This document shows positions 15,081 through 23,800 of a stretch of 38,210 nucleotides of DNA, one piece after another. Both the position numbers and the translations under genes were made by a program. The number at the start of each line of letters is the position of its first letter. The first letter of the stretch is position 1. The notes below the pieces were generated by a model that saw nothing but the letters and a program-made list of their open reading frames with translations, ran no database searches and had not been told where the DNA came from. This stretch comes from Corallococcus llansteffanensis (GTDB lineage Bacteria; Myxococcota; Myxococcia; Myxococcales; Myxococcaceae), in NCBI RefSeq assembly GCF_003612055.1, contig NZ_RAWB01000020.1, positions 1 to 38,210 on the forward strand, written 5' to 3'.

Positions 15081-16283
15081 ATGCTCGACGAACACGACCA
15101 CCGCGCGCTGGGCCAGCGCCTCGACCTCTTCCACCTGCAGGAGGAGGCCGCGGGCATGGTGTTCTGGCACCCGCGCGGACTGATGCTGTACCGCCTCCTG
15201 GAGGAGCACGTCCGCCAGCGCATGCGCGACGAGGGCTACCAGGAAGTCCGCTCACCGCAGCTGTTCTCCCAGCAGCTCTGGGAGCAGAGCGGCCACTGGG
15301 AGAACTTCCGCGAGAACATGTTCTGCCTGCCCGAGGGCGACCGGCACCTCGCCCTCAAGCCGGTGAGCTGCCCGGGCCACATCCACCTCGTGCAGCGCAT
15401 GGCGCCCAGCCACCACGACCTGCCCCTGCGCCTGGGGGAGTTCGGGCTCGTGCACCGCAGCGAGCCCAGCGGCGCGATGCACGGGCTGTTCCGCCTGCGC
15501 CAGTTCACGCAGGACGACGGCCACATCTTCTGCGCGGAGGAGCAGGTGGAAGCGGAGGTGGTGCACTTCGTGAAGTCGCTGCGGGCGTTCTACGCGGGCT
15601 TCGGCTTCGACCACGTGCAGGTGGCCTTCTCCAGCCGTCCGGCGCAGCGCGCCGGCAGCGACGCGGTGTGGGACCAGGCGGAGGCGTGGCTGAAGTCTGC
15701 GGCGAGGCAGGCCGGGCTCCAGTTCGCGGAGCAGCCGGGCCAGGGCGCCTTCTACGGGCCCAAGCTGGAGTTCGTGCTCAACGACCGGCTGGGGCGCGCG
15801 TGGCAGTGCGGCACGATCCAACTGGACCTGGTGCTGCCGGAGCGCTTCGACCTGAGGTACGTCGACGCGTCCGGCGCACGCCAGCGCCCGGTGATGCTTC
15901 ACCGCGCGCTGTTCGGCAGCCTGGAGCGGTTCATCGGCATCCTGCTGGAGCACCACGGGGGCGCGCTGCCCGCGTGGCTCGCGCCCGAACAGGTGGTCGT
16001 GGCCTCCGTGGGCGCGGGGGCCGCCGCGTACGCGGAACGGCTGGTGGCCCGGTTGAGACAGGTGGGCTGCCGCGCCCGAGCGGACGTGCGGGACGAATCG
16101 CTGTCGCGCAAGGTCGCCAGTGCGCACCAGGACAGCGTGCCCTTCCTGGCGGTGGTGGGTGGCCGCGAGGTGGAGGGAAACAACGTCCGCCTGCGCCTGC
16201 GCGATGGGGCCCAGCGCGACCTGGCCTGGGATGAGGCCGTGGCGTGGCTGTCCGCCGCGTGCCAGCCGGCCGTGGCGGACTGA
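15081..16283 (+). CDS. thrS: Short threonyl-tRNA synthetase (catalytic core and anticodon domain only)
   Basis: This 400-residue class II synthetase charges tRNA-Thr with threonine. It has motif 1 (EVRSPQ), motif 2 (VHRSEPSGAMHGLFRLR, then QFTQDDGHIFC) and motif 3 (LHRALFGSLERFIGI). The zinc ligands that select threonine are present as C97, H148 and H274, with the same spacing (51 and 126) as Cys334/His385/His511 of the E. coli enzyme. Residues from about 300 form the anticodon-binding domain. Full-length bacterial ThrRS is about 640 residues; the TGS and N2 editing domains are missing, so this enzyme cannot clear Ser-tRNA-Thr itself. It is probably a second, inducible copy, like B. subtilis ThrZ in role but not in architecture. 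The ATG has GGAG 8 bases upstream. Confidence 0.9.
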   Translation: MLDEHDHRALGQRLDLFHLQEEAAGMVFWHPRGLMLYRLLEEHVRQRMRDEGYQEVRSPQLFSQQLWEQSGHWENFRENMFCLPEGDRHLALKPVSCPGHIHLVQRMAPSHHDLPLRLGEFGLVHRSEPSGAMHGLFRLRQFTQDDGHIFCAEEQVEAEVVHFVKSLRAFYAGFGFDHVQVAFSSRPAQRAGSDAVWDQAEAWLKSAARQAGLQFAEQPGQGAFYGPKLEFVLNDRLGRAWQCGTIQLDLVLPERFDLRYVDASGARQRPVMLHRALFGSLERFIGILLEHHGGALPAWLAPEQVVVASVGAGAAAYAERLVARLRQVGCRARADVRDESLSRKVASAHQDSVPFLAVVGGREVEGNNVRLRLRDGAQRDLAWDEAVAWLSAACQPAVAD

Positions 16284-16308
16284 GCGAGGGCCCGGTCTGG
16301 AGTCCGAA

Positions 16309-16346
16309 GGCCCGGCGTTCCCTTCTCGCGAAGGGGATGCCGGGCC
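16309..16346. terminator. Strong bidirectional terminator
   Basis: Arms GGCCCGGC (16309-16316) and GCCGGGCC (16339-16346) continue into an inner stem CCCTTC/GAAGGG around the loop TCGC, giving a nearly perfect stem of about 17 bp. It lies between the convergent ThrRS and CBS genes and can serve both. Confidence 0.75.
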
Positions 16347-16357
16347 CCTTTCGGCGC

Positions 16358-16777
16358 TCACGAGTAGAGGCTGAGGTGCTCCAGCAGCTCGCCGGGGCGC
16401 AGCAGCTTGCCGGGCACCGTGGCGACGTCGTCCATGCTGAGGATGCCCACCGCGTGGTGCTCGTCGTCGACGACGACCAGCCGGCGCACGCTCTTCTCCT
16501 CCATCAGCAGCTCGCCGGCATCCAGCGTGTCGTCCTCGGAGCAGGTGATGACGGTGGGGGTCATCGCCTCCCGCACGGGCGTGACGTTGGGGTCCTTGCC
16601 CAGGGCCGTGGAGCGCACGGCGATGTCGCGGTCCGTCAGCATGCCCACGAGCTCGCCGTTCTCCGTGACGGGCAGCGCTCCCAGCGAGTGGGCCCGCATG
16701 CGTTCCGCGGCGGTGCGCAGGCACTCATCCGCGTCGATGGTCTCCACGTCCTTGTGCATCAGTTCAGAGATCCGCAT
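16358..16777 (-). CDS. Two-CBS-domain protein
   Basis: This 139-residue protein is essentially a CBS pair (Bateman module). CBS1 (about residues 1-60) contains [20 protein letters not shown] and [22 protein letters not shown]2 (about 70-125) contains [20 protein letters not shown] and [20 protein letters not shown]. Stand-alone CBS proteins bind adenine nucleotides such as AMP, ATP or SAM and regulate partner enzymes or channels; no partner can be named. The start at ATG 16777 has GGGGGAGG about 6 bases upstream, better than the longer frame to 16885. It is divergent from msrB. Confidence 0.92.
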   Translation of the reverse strand: MRISELMHKDVETIDADECLRTAAERMRAHSLGALPVTENGELVGMLTDRDIAVRSTALGKDPNVTPVREAMTPTVITCSEDDTLDAGELLMEEKSVRRLVVVDDEHHAVGILSMDDVATVPGKLLRPGELLEHLSLYS

Positions 16778-16916
16778 CGCTGCCTCCCCCGGGGGTGATG
16801 AGCGCCCACCGTGGAGTAGAACCGCCGTGCCGGGGCCCCTTCGTCGGCCCCGTCCCAGGGCCTGGAAGGCCGTGCCTGGGGGCATCGGGATGCCGGGCGC
16901 CCGCCTGCTCCCCTGC

Positions 16917-16966
16917 TATACGGTGCGACGGGAAACGCCCCGGAGCATCCAAGACGCTGCTCCGGG
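16917..16966 (+). promoter_or_regulatory. Candidate msrB promoter and 5'-UTR hairpin
   Basis: TGCTATACG at 16914-16922 is an extended -10 (TGnTATAnn) without a clear -35. About 17 bases downstream, CCCGGAGCA (16939-16947) and TGCTCCGGG (16958-16966) form a perfect 9-bp dyad with a 10-base gap, ending 30 bases before the msrB ATG. It could be an operator just after the start point or an mRNA hairpin. Confidence 0.4.
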
Positions 16967-16995
16967 CAGCAGGCCCGAAACGTGGAGGAGGACCC

Positions 16996-17418
16996 ATGGC
17001 GGACAAGCTCAATCTTTCCAATGACGAGTGGCGCAAGCGCCTCACCCCCGAGGAGTTCGACGTGCTGCGCCGGCACGGCACCGAGTACCCCGGGACGGGC
17101 TGTTTCCTGGCCACCAAGACGCCGGGCACCTACGTGTGCGCGGGCTGCAACAACCCACTGTTCAAGTCCGGGACGAAGTTCGAGTCCGGCACGGGCTGGC
17201 CGTCCTTCACCCAGGCGCTGTCCCCGGACTCGCTCACGGAGATCCGCGACGTGTCCCACGGCATGGTCCGCACCGAGGTCCGCTGCGCGCGCTGCGACGG
17301 ACACCTGGGTCACGTCTTCCCGGACGGCCCCGCGCCCACGGGGCTGCGCTACTGCATGAACTCCGTGGCGATGAAGCACGTCCCCGAAGGCAGCCCCATC
17401 GAGCTGGTCCGCGCCTGA
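16996..17418 (+). CDS. msrB: Peptide-methionine (R)-S-oxide reductase MsrB
   Basis: This 140-residue enzyme reduces the R epimer of methionine sulfoxide in proteins, repairing oxidative damage in the cytosol. Zinc cysteines form two CxxC pairs (C48/C51 in CAGC and C97/C100 in CARC). The catalytic Cys120 is in the family signature RYCMNS, and the substrate-pocket motif GTGWPSF is at 65-71. GGAGGAG lies just before the ATG at 16996. The length is normal for a single-domain MsrB. The last 70 bp are overlapped antisense by the end of the GntR-type ORF. Confidence 0.96.
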   Translation: MADKLNLSNDEWRKRLTPEEFDVLRRHGTEYPGTGCFLATKTPGTYVCAGCNNPLFKSGTKFESGTGWPSFTQALSPDSLTEIRDVSHGMVRTEVRCARCDGHLGHVFPDGPAPTGLRYCMNSVAMKHVPEGSPIELVRA

Positions 17419-18611
17419 GCAGGTCGCCAGAAGCTCGTTGATACATCGACGAGAGACGAGGCGAAGGACTGTCGCTGCTCACCAAGCAGGTGGTCCTTGG
17501 CCGCGGGCAATGGAGGAGCAGGGGTGTCCGCGGGCGCCTGTGGGTGGAGGCCCCCTTCCGGAGACAAGGTGCCACAACCTGTCCGACTGTCGGACAGGTT
17601 GCCCAAGGCCACACCCGGCACGTCCCCTCTGGCGCACTCAGCACCGGAGTCGCTGGGGTTGAGCCCCGGGGCGGCCTGGAACCGCAGCGCCTCGCGGTCC
17701 GGCTCCACGGGAAGGGCCTGCGCATGGGGCCTGGGTGCAGCCCCGAGCGCCTCGGTGTCCTCGGCGTTTGGCGCGAGGCGGCCGGGGCCATGCGCCTCCA
17801 CGCAGGGATGTGCCTCCAGAGCAGCGTCCTGCTCGGTGGCTGACGCGAGGTCGCCGAGGGGGCACGCCTGGGCGCGGTGGGCTTCTGGAGCGGCAGCCTG
17901 GAGGGCGGGGGCGAAGTCGTCGAGCACGCGCTCATCGCGCGTCCTCAGCAGCGCCGGCAACTGGCGCTGGAGCGCCCGCGTGTCGCGTTCCCGCAGGGCC
18001 TCCATCGCACAGCTGACCCACTGACGCAGCGGCTCACCCCCCATGAAGGACAGGAGCCGGGCCGCGCCGCCGTGCAAGGCCCGCTGCAGCGATTGAATGA
18101 GGAGCAGGTGACCGGGACGGTCCGCCGCCTGGGCTGCCAACCGCAGCAACTCGAATTCCAACTGCGCGCACCGCGCACCCGACTCCCAGCGCGCCGCGTC
18201 CCAAAGCCTGAAGCAGGCTTCTCCCAGCCTGCCCAGGGCGGCCTCGGAAGCGCTCGCGCAGCAGTCGGCCAGCAGTTCCACCAGCACCTGCCGCTTGAGG
18301 CTGAAGTATCCCTCAAGCAGCCTCTGGCCTTCCGGAGAGCGCGCGTCATGCAGCGCCAGGCCCAGGTTCTCCAGCGTCGGCGATTCGTCCAGCCCCACCG
18401 CGCGCGTCTTGCGTCCGGGGTGCTGCACCACCAGGCCCCGCGCCGCCAGCCGTCGCAGCGCCTCGCGCACGGTGCCCCGGCACACCCCATAGCGACGTGC
18501 CAACTTCTGCTCCGAGCCCAACTGCCCGCTCTCCGGCAGCCTCCCCAGCGACATCTCGCGCTCGAGTTGCTCCTCCACGTACGCAACCAGCCCTACCCGC
18601 TCCATCACCAT
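17349..18611 (-). CDS. GntR-family (FadR/FCD-like) transcriptional regulator with long C-terminal tail
   Basis: The start at ATG 18611 follows GAGGAGGGCG. The N-terminal 70 residues form a GntR winged helix: [19 protein letters not shown], then [19 protein letters not shown]. Residues 75-260 are all-helical, consistent with an FCD ligand-binding domain ([20 protein letters not shown]), though metal-binding His/Asp residues are not obvious. From about residue 265 to 420 the sequence is Ala/Pro-rich and low in complexity, includes a 25-bp palindrome translated as NLSDSRTG, and its last 23 codons run antisense into msrB. FCD proteins are usually 220-260 residues, so the tail is odd and may result from a lost stop codon. 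The effector is unknown. Confidence 0.75.
   Translation of the reverse strand: MVMERVGLVAYVEEQLEREMSLGRLPESGQLGSEQKLARRYGVCRGTVREALRRLAARGLVVQHPGRKTRAVGLDESPTLENLGLALHDARSPEGQRLLEGYFSLKRQVLVELLADCCASASEAALGRLGEACFRLWDAARWESGARCAQLEFELLRLAAQAADRPGHLLLIQSLQRALHGGAARLLSFMGGEPLRQWVSCAMEALRERDTRALQRQLPALLRTRDERVLDDFAPALQAAAPEAHRAQACPLGDLASATEQDAALEAHPCVEAHGPGRLAPNAEDTEALGAAPRPHAQALPVEPDREALRFQAAPGLNPSDSGAECARGDVPGVALGNLSDSRTGCGTLSPEGGLHPQAPADTPAPPLPAAKDHLLGEQRQSFASSLVDVSTSFWRPAQARTSSMGLPSGTCFIATEFMQ
17576..17600. repeat. 25-bp perfect palindrome, copy 1
   Basis: Arms AACCTGTCCGAC and GTCGGACAGGTT surround a single T; one more flanking base pair (17575/17601) also matches. It lies inside the 3' part of the GntR-type ORF. 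An identical 25-bp copy lies at 18726-18750. It is either a dispersed palindromic repeat or a regulator binding site. Confidence 0.9.
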
Positions 18612-18957
18612 CGCCCTCCTCGCCCCAGCCTCTCCCACCAAACCAGAGGGGTCTGACATGGACGCGAGGGCCACCCGTCTTCGTCTTCTGCCGGGCCGGT
18701 GCGGCCCGCGGCCTCATGCGGCGCGAACCTGTCCGACTGTCGGACAGGTTGGGCGCGAAGTGCGGCGGCGGGCGCCTCTGCGTGCGGCCCCCCAACCTTG
18801 GCGTCCGCTCCAGCACTCCGTCGCCCCCTTGCGCTCCGCAAGGCGCGCGTCCTCGCGGCGAACTTCGGGTCACAGGAGTTGTTGACGACCTCCTGGCGAC
18901 CTCCTCGATCTCCCGAAGCAGGACGCGCCTCCTCTCCCTCTGCGAGGATGGGAGGCC
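18612..18957. other. 346-bp divergent intergenic region between GntR-type regulator and GH18 gene
   Basis: This gap holds the second copy of the 25-bp palindrome (18726-18750), a TTGACG (about 18882-18887) that could be a -35 for the GH18 gene, and a GACCTCCT direct repeat just after it. Open frames crossing it are Arg/Pro-rich and non-coding in character. No small gene is convincing. Confidence 0.5.
18726..18750. repeat. 25-bp perfect palindrome, copy 2
   Basis: This copy is identical to the one at 17576-17600 (arms AACCTGTCCGAC and GTCGGACAGGTT around T), about 1.15 kb away. It lies 115 bp upstream of the regulator start and 207 bp upstream of the GH18 start, a plausible operator position. 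Confidence 0.9.
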
Positions 18958-20850
18958 ATGCGACGACCTCCGGCCGGACTCCGGGTGCTGCTCACCGCGC
19001 TGTTGCTCGGCGGTGTTTCCCAGGGGGCCCCGCCCCCGAAGGCCGCACCGCCCACGCCCCCCCAGGTGACGTGGCTCTATCAGGACCGGCTGGCGTCGCC
19101 CTGGGAGGACCTGACGTGGGCTGGCGCGTACGCGATGAGCGCCACCACGCCAGGGGCCTCGGGCCGCCACGCGATCTCCGTGACGCTGGGGCCGTGGGAG
19201 GCGCTGTACTTCGGCCACCCGGGCTTCGATGTGTCACCGGAGGACACGCTGGTGCTCAAGGTGAATGGCGGGAAGGACGGCGCGAACGCGGCGGTGCGCG
19301 CGCGGGTCGTCATCGGCTCCGAGCAGCCCGTGGGCGTGCCCCTGGGCCCCACCTGCGAGGGCGGCGCCATCCCGGCCCGCAAGTGGACGACGTGCCGCGT
19401 GTCGCTTGCGAAGCTGCTGCCCGAAGACCGCTCGCGCATCACCGGCCTGTGGCTCCAGGAGGACAGCGGCAGGACGCTGCCGCCCCTCTTCTTCGACGAC
19501 ATCGGCGTCGAGCAGGGCCCCAGGCCGGTGAGCCTCACGCTGGAGACGTCCGCGGTCTTCCTGGCTCCGGGCGCCACGCACGCCTTCCGCGCCACCGTGA
19601 CGAACAGCACGAACACGGAAGTGACGTGGAGCGTGGAGCCCGGAAACGAGCGCGGCACCCTCACCGCCACCGGCGTCTACACCGCGCCCCGCAAGCCGGG
19701 CACGTACCGGGTGATGGTCCGGAGCAAGGCCGACCCGAGCCAACTGGCCGTGGCCAGCGTGGTGGTGGGCGCATCCCCGGTCGTGAGGGGTCCTCCGGGC
19801 CAGGGCGGCAAGTGGGTGTCGGGCTACTACACGGGCTGGAACGCGGACGACTATCCACCGGAGAAGGTGGACTTCAGCGCGCTCACGCACATCCTCGTGG
19901 GACGCGTCACGCCGAAAGCGGACGGTACGCTGAGCACGAAGTTCGACAACGACCGGGGGCCGGAGATCGCCCGCACGCTGTCGAAGCGCGCGCACGCCGC
20001 GGGCCGCAAGGCACTCATCATGGTGGGCGGCTCCGGTGAGCACGACGGCTGGGTGGGCGCGGCGTCCGACGCGAACCGCGCGAAGTTCGTCCGCTCGCTG
20101 CTGAAGGCGCTGGATGACTTCGGCTACGACGGGCTCGACTTGGACTGGGAGCCCGTGAAGAAGGAGGATCGGCCGCAGCTGCTGGCCCTGGTGAAGGCCC
20201 TGCGCGAGGCGCGGCCGAAGATGCTCCTCACCTTCCCGCTTCACTGGATCAACACCAACTTCCCCACCGACGCCGACCCCTGGTTCGCGGAGCTGGCGAC
20301 GCACCTCGACCAGATGAACCTGATGTCCTACGAGATGATTGGCGCATGGGACGGCTGGAAGTCCTGGCACACGTCCGCGCTGAAGGGCGAACAGGGGCTG
20401 CACCCCACGTCCATCGCCTCCAGCCTGGAGCTGTGGGTCAAGGCGGGCCTCCCCAAGGCGAAGCTGGGCATCGGCATCCCCTTCTACGGCCTCGCATGGC
20501 GCCACATCACCGGCCCCTACCAGCCCTTCACGAACTGGTCCGACTACGTGGGCGGCGACAACTCGTTCACCTACAAGAAGATCCTCCGCTATTCGAAGCA
20601 GGGCACGTACCACTGGGACGAGAAGGCCCAGGCCAGCTACGTGACGTTCGCTCCGGACAAGCTCGTGGAGGACGGCACGGTGACGTGGATCTCCTACGAC
20701 AGCCCGCAGGCCATCGCCGCCAAGGGCGCCTTCGTGAAGCAGGAGGGCTACGGCGGCACCATCCTCTGGACGCTCAACCAGGGGTGCATCGACCCGGAGA
20801 CTGGCGCCAACCCGCTGCTGGACGCGGTGAAGGCAGCCTTCCTCCCGTAG
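18958..20850 (+). CDS. Secreted GH18-family glycoside hydrolase (chitinase-like)
   Basis: This 630-residue protein has a signal peptide (RVLLTALLLGGVSQGAPP). Residues about 35-190 resemble a sugar-binding beta-sandwich (WEDLTWAGAYAMSATTPG to LPPLFFDDIGVEQ). Residues about 195-275 form an Ig-like bacterial surface domain (VFLAPGATHAFRATVTN to YTAPRKPGTYRVMV). The GH18 barrel then runs from about 285 (WVSGYYTGWNADDYPP) to the end. The catalytic DxxDxDxE motif is DGLDLDWE, with proton donor Glu398; MNLMSYE and GIPFYGLAW are further GH18 strands. It would cut beta-1,4-GlcNAc polymers such as chitin or peptidoglycan-like glycans outside the cell, fitting predation. GGGAGG lies just before the ATG. 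Confidence 0.93.
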   Translation: MRRPPAGLRVLLTALLLGGVSQGAPPPKAAPPTPPQVTWLYQDRLASPWEDLTWAGAYAMSATTPGASGRHAISVTLGPWEALYFGHPGFDVSPEDTLVLKVNGGKDGANAAVRARVVIGSEQPVGVPLGPTCEGGAIPARKWTTCRVSLAKLLPEDRSRITGLWLQEDSGRTLPPLFFDDIGVEQGPRPVSLTLETSAVFLAPGATHAFRATVTNSTNTEVTWSVEPGNERGTLTATGVYTAPRKPGTYRVMVRSKADPSQLAVASVVVGASPVVRGPPGQGGKWVSGYYTGWNADDYPPEKVDFSALTHILVGRVTPKADGTLSTKFDNDRGPEIARTLSKRAHAAGRKALIMVGGSGEHDGWVGAASDANRAKFVRSLLKALDDFGYDGLDLDWEPVKKEDRPQLLALVKALREARPKMLLTFPLHWINTNFPTDADPWFAELATHLDQMNLMSYEMIGAWDGWKSWHTSALKGEQGLHPTSIASSLELWVKAGLPKAKLGIGIPFYGLAWRHITGPYQPFTNWSDYVGGDNSFTYKKILRYSKQGTYHWDEKAQASYVTFAPDKLVEDGTVTWISYDSPQAIAAKGAFVKQEGYGGTILWTLNQGCIDPETGANPLLDAVKAAFLP

Positions 20851-20856
20851 CAGGAA

Positions 20857-20872
20857 GGAAGGCCCCCTTTCC
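20857..20872. terminator. Weak hairpin between GH18 gene and purL
   Basis: GGAAGG (20857-20862) can pair with CCTTTCC (20866-20872) with one bulge and a three-base loop, inside the 34-bp gap between these convergent genes. It is the only terminator candidate there. Confidence 0.35.
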
Positions 20873-20884
20873 GCGAACGCGTCA

Positions 20885-23800
20885 TCAGCCCAGGGCGGCG
20901 CGGGCGTTGCGGAACATGCGCATCCACGGGCCGTCCTCGCCCCACGCCGACGGGGCCCAGGAGTGCTGCACGGTGCGGTGCACGCGCTCCGGGTGCGGCA
21001 TGGTGATGGTGAAGCGCCCGTCCTTCGTGGTGAGCCCCGCGATGCCGTGCGGCGAGCCGTTGGGGTTGGCCGGGTACTTCGTCGCCACCTGCCCGCGGTT
21101 GTCCACCCAGCGCGTCGTCACGAGGCCCAGGCCGTTCACGCGCGCGGCCTCCTCGGCGCTGGAGAACTCCGCGCGCCCCTCGCCGTGCGACACGACGATG
21201 AGCATCCGGCTGCCCTCCATGCCCCGGTAGAACAGCGAGGGCGACGGGGACACTTCCACCGTGCCCAGGCGCGCCTCGAACTGCTCGGACGCGTTGCGCA
21301 CGAAGCGCGGCCACGCCTCCGCGCCGGGGATGAGGTCTCGCAGCTGCGCGAACATCTGGCAGCCGTTGCACGCGCCCAGGCCGAAGCTGTCCGGCCGCGC
21401 GAAGAACTGGGAGAACGCGTCGCGCGTGCGCGGGTTGAAGAGGATGGACTTCGCCCAGCCGCCGCCCGCGCCCAGCACGTCGCCGTAGCTGAAGCCGCCG
21501 CACGCCAGCACGCCGTGGAAGTCCTCCAGCGACACGCGGCCCGCCAGCAGGTCGCTCATGTGCACATCCACCGCGGTGAAGCCCGCGCGGGTGAACGCCG
21601 CCGCCATCTCCTGCTGGCTGTTGACGCCCTGCTCGCGCAAGACCGCCACGCGGGGCCGCGCCCCCTTCGCGATGAAGGGCGCCGCCACGTCCACCGCCGG
21701 GTCGAACGTGAGCCGCGGCGACAGGCCCGGGTCTCCCGCGTCGCACCTGGCCGCGTACTCCTCCTCCGCGCAGGTGGGGTTGTCGCGCAGCTTCTGCATC
21801 TCGTAGCTGACGCGCGACCAGGTGCGCTTGAGCGCCACGGTGTCCTCCGCGAGCAGTTCCTTCGCGCCGTGCCGCACGCGCACCGCCTGCGCCACCGTGG
21901 GCCGGCCCAATTCGTGGACGTGCGCGCCCAGGCCGTGCCGGGCGAACACCTCGCGCACCTGCTCCACGTCGGCCGCCCGCACCTGCACCACCGCGCCCAG
22001 CTCCTCGTTGAAGAGGGCCGCCACGGCGTCACCGCCCAGCGCCGCCACGTCCACGTCCACGCCGCAGTGGCCCGCGAAGGCCATCTCCGCGAGCGTGCCC
22101 CAGAGCCCACCGTCGGAGCGGTCGTGGTAGGCGAGCAGCACGCCCGCCGCCTGGAGCTCCTGCACGCCTGCGAAGAAGCCCTTCAGGCGCGCCGGGTCGT
22201 CCACGTCCGGGCACTCGGGGCCCACCTGCTGGTGGCACTGCGCCAGCACGGAGGCGCCCAGGCGCTGCCGGCCCGCGGCCACGTCCACCAGCAGGAGCCG
22301 CGTGTCACCCGCCACGTCCACCGGCTGCGGCGTCAGCGCGCGGCGCACGTCCAGCACCGGCGCGAACGCGGTGATGATGAGCGACAGGGGCGACGTCACG
22401 GCCTTCTTCGCGCCGTCGTCCTGCCACTGCGTGCGCATGGACATGGAGTCCTTGCCCACCGGGATGGCGATGCCCAGCGCGGGGCACAGCTCCATGCCCA
22501 CCGCATGCACCGCCGCGTAGAGGTTCGCGTCCTCGCCGGGGCTGCCCGCCGCCGCCATCCAGTTGGCGGACAGCTTCACGTCCGACAGCTTCCCGATGCG
22601 CGCCGCCGAAAGGTTGGTGAGCGCCTCGCCCACCGCCATCCGCGCGGAGGCCGCCGCGTCGATGAGCGCCAGCGGCGTGCGCTCGCCCAGGGCCATGGCC
22701 TCACCCGTGTTGGAGAGGATGGACGACAGCGTCACCGCGCAGTCCGCCACCGGCACCTGCCACGGGCCCACCATCTGGTCGCGCGCGGTGAGGCCGCCCA
22801 CGGTGCGGTCGCCAATGGTGATGAGGAATGACTTGTCCGCCACCGTCGGGTGCGCGAGCACGGCATGCGCCAGGGCCTTCAGGTCCCCCGGCACGCTGAG
22901 CGGCGCGTGCTTCAGCGGGCGCGACACATGCTCGCGGTGCATGCGCGGCGCCTTGCCGAAGAGCACGTCCATGGGCAGCGCGATGGGCGTGTCCCCCAGC
23001 TCGCGGTCGCTGAGCGTGAGCACCTCTTCCTGCGTGGCCTCGCCCAGCACGGCGAACGGGGCGCGCTCGCGCTCGCACAGGGCGGCGAAGCGCGGCAGGT
23101 CCTCCGGCGCCACGCCCAGCACGTAGCGCTCCTGCGCCTCGTTGCACCAGATCTCCACTGGGGACATGCCCGGCTCGTCGTTGGGCACCTCGCGCAGCTC
23201 CAGCCGGCCGCCCAGGCCGTTGTCGTGCGCCAGCTCCGGCAGCGCGTTGGACAGGCCGCCCGCGCCCACGTCGTGGATGGAGCGCACGGGGTTCGCGTCG
23301 CCCAGCATCCAGCACTGGTCGATGACCTCCTGACACCTCCGCTCCATCTCCGCGTTGTCACGCTGCACGGAGGCAAAATCGAGATCGGCCGCGCTCGTGC
23401 CCTGCGCCATGGAGGACGCCGCGCCGCCGCCCAAGCCGATGAGCATCGCCGGGCCGCCCAGCACGATGAGCTTGTCGCCCGCTCGCAGCGGGGCCTTCTT
23501 CACGTGGCCCGCGCGGATGTTGCCCAGGCCGCCCGCCAGCATGATGGGCTTGTGGTAGCCGCGCACCTCCACGCCGTCCGCCGTGGGTACCTGCTGCTCG
23601 AAGCTGCGGAAGTAGCCGCACAGGTTGGGCCGGCCGAACTCGTTGTTGAACGCCGCGCCGCCCAGCGGGCCATCAATCATGATGTCCAGCGCGGACACGA
23701 TGCGGTCCGGCTTGCCGTACGGCACCTCCCACGGCTGCGCGTAGCCCGGGATGCGCAGGTGGCTGACGGAGAAGCCCGTGAGCCCCGCCTTGGGCTTCGC

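Noticed and set aside
17576-18750. Palindromes as a CRISPR or insertion-sequence end pair
   Set aside because: Only two copies 1.15 kb apart, no spacer periodicity, no transposase and no target-site duplication; the intervening DNA is an ordinary regulator gene.
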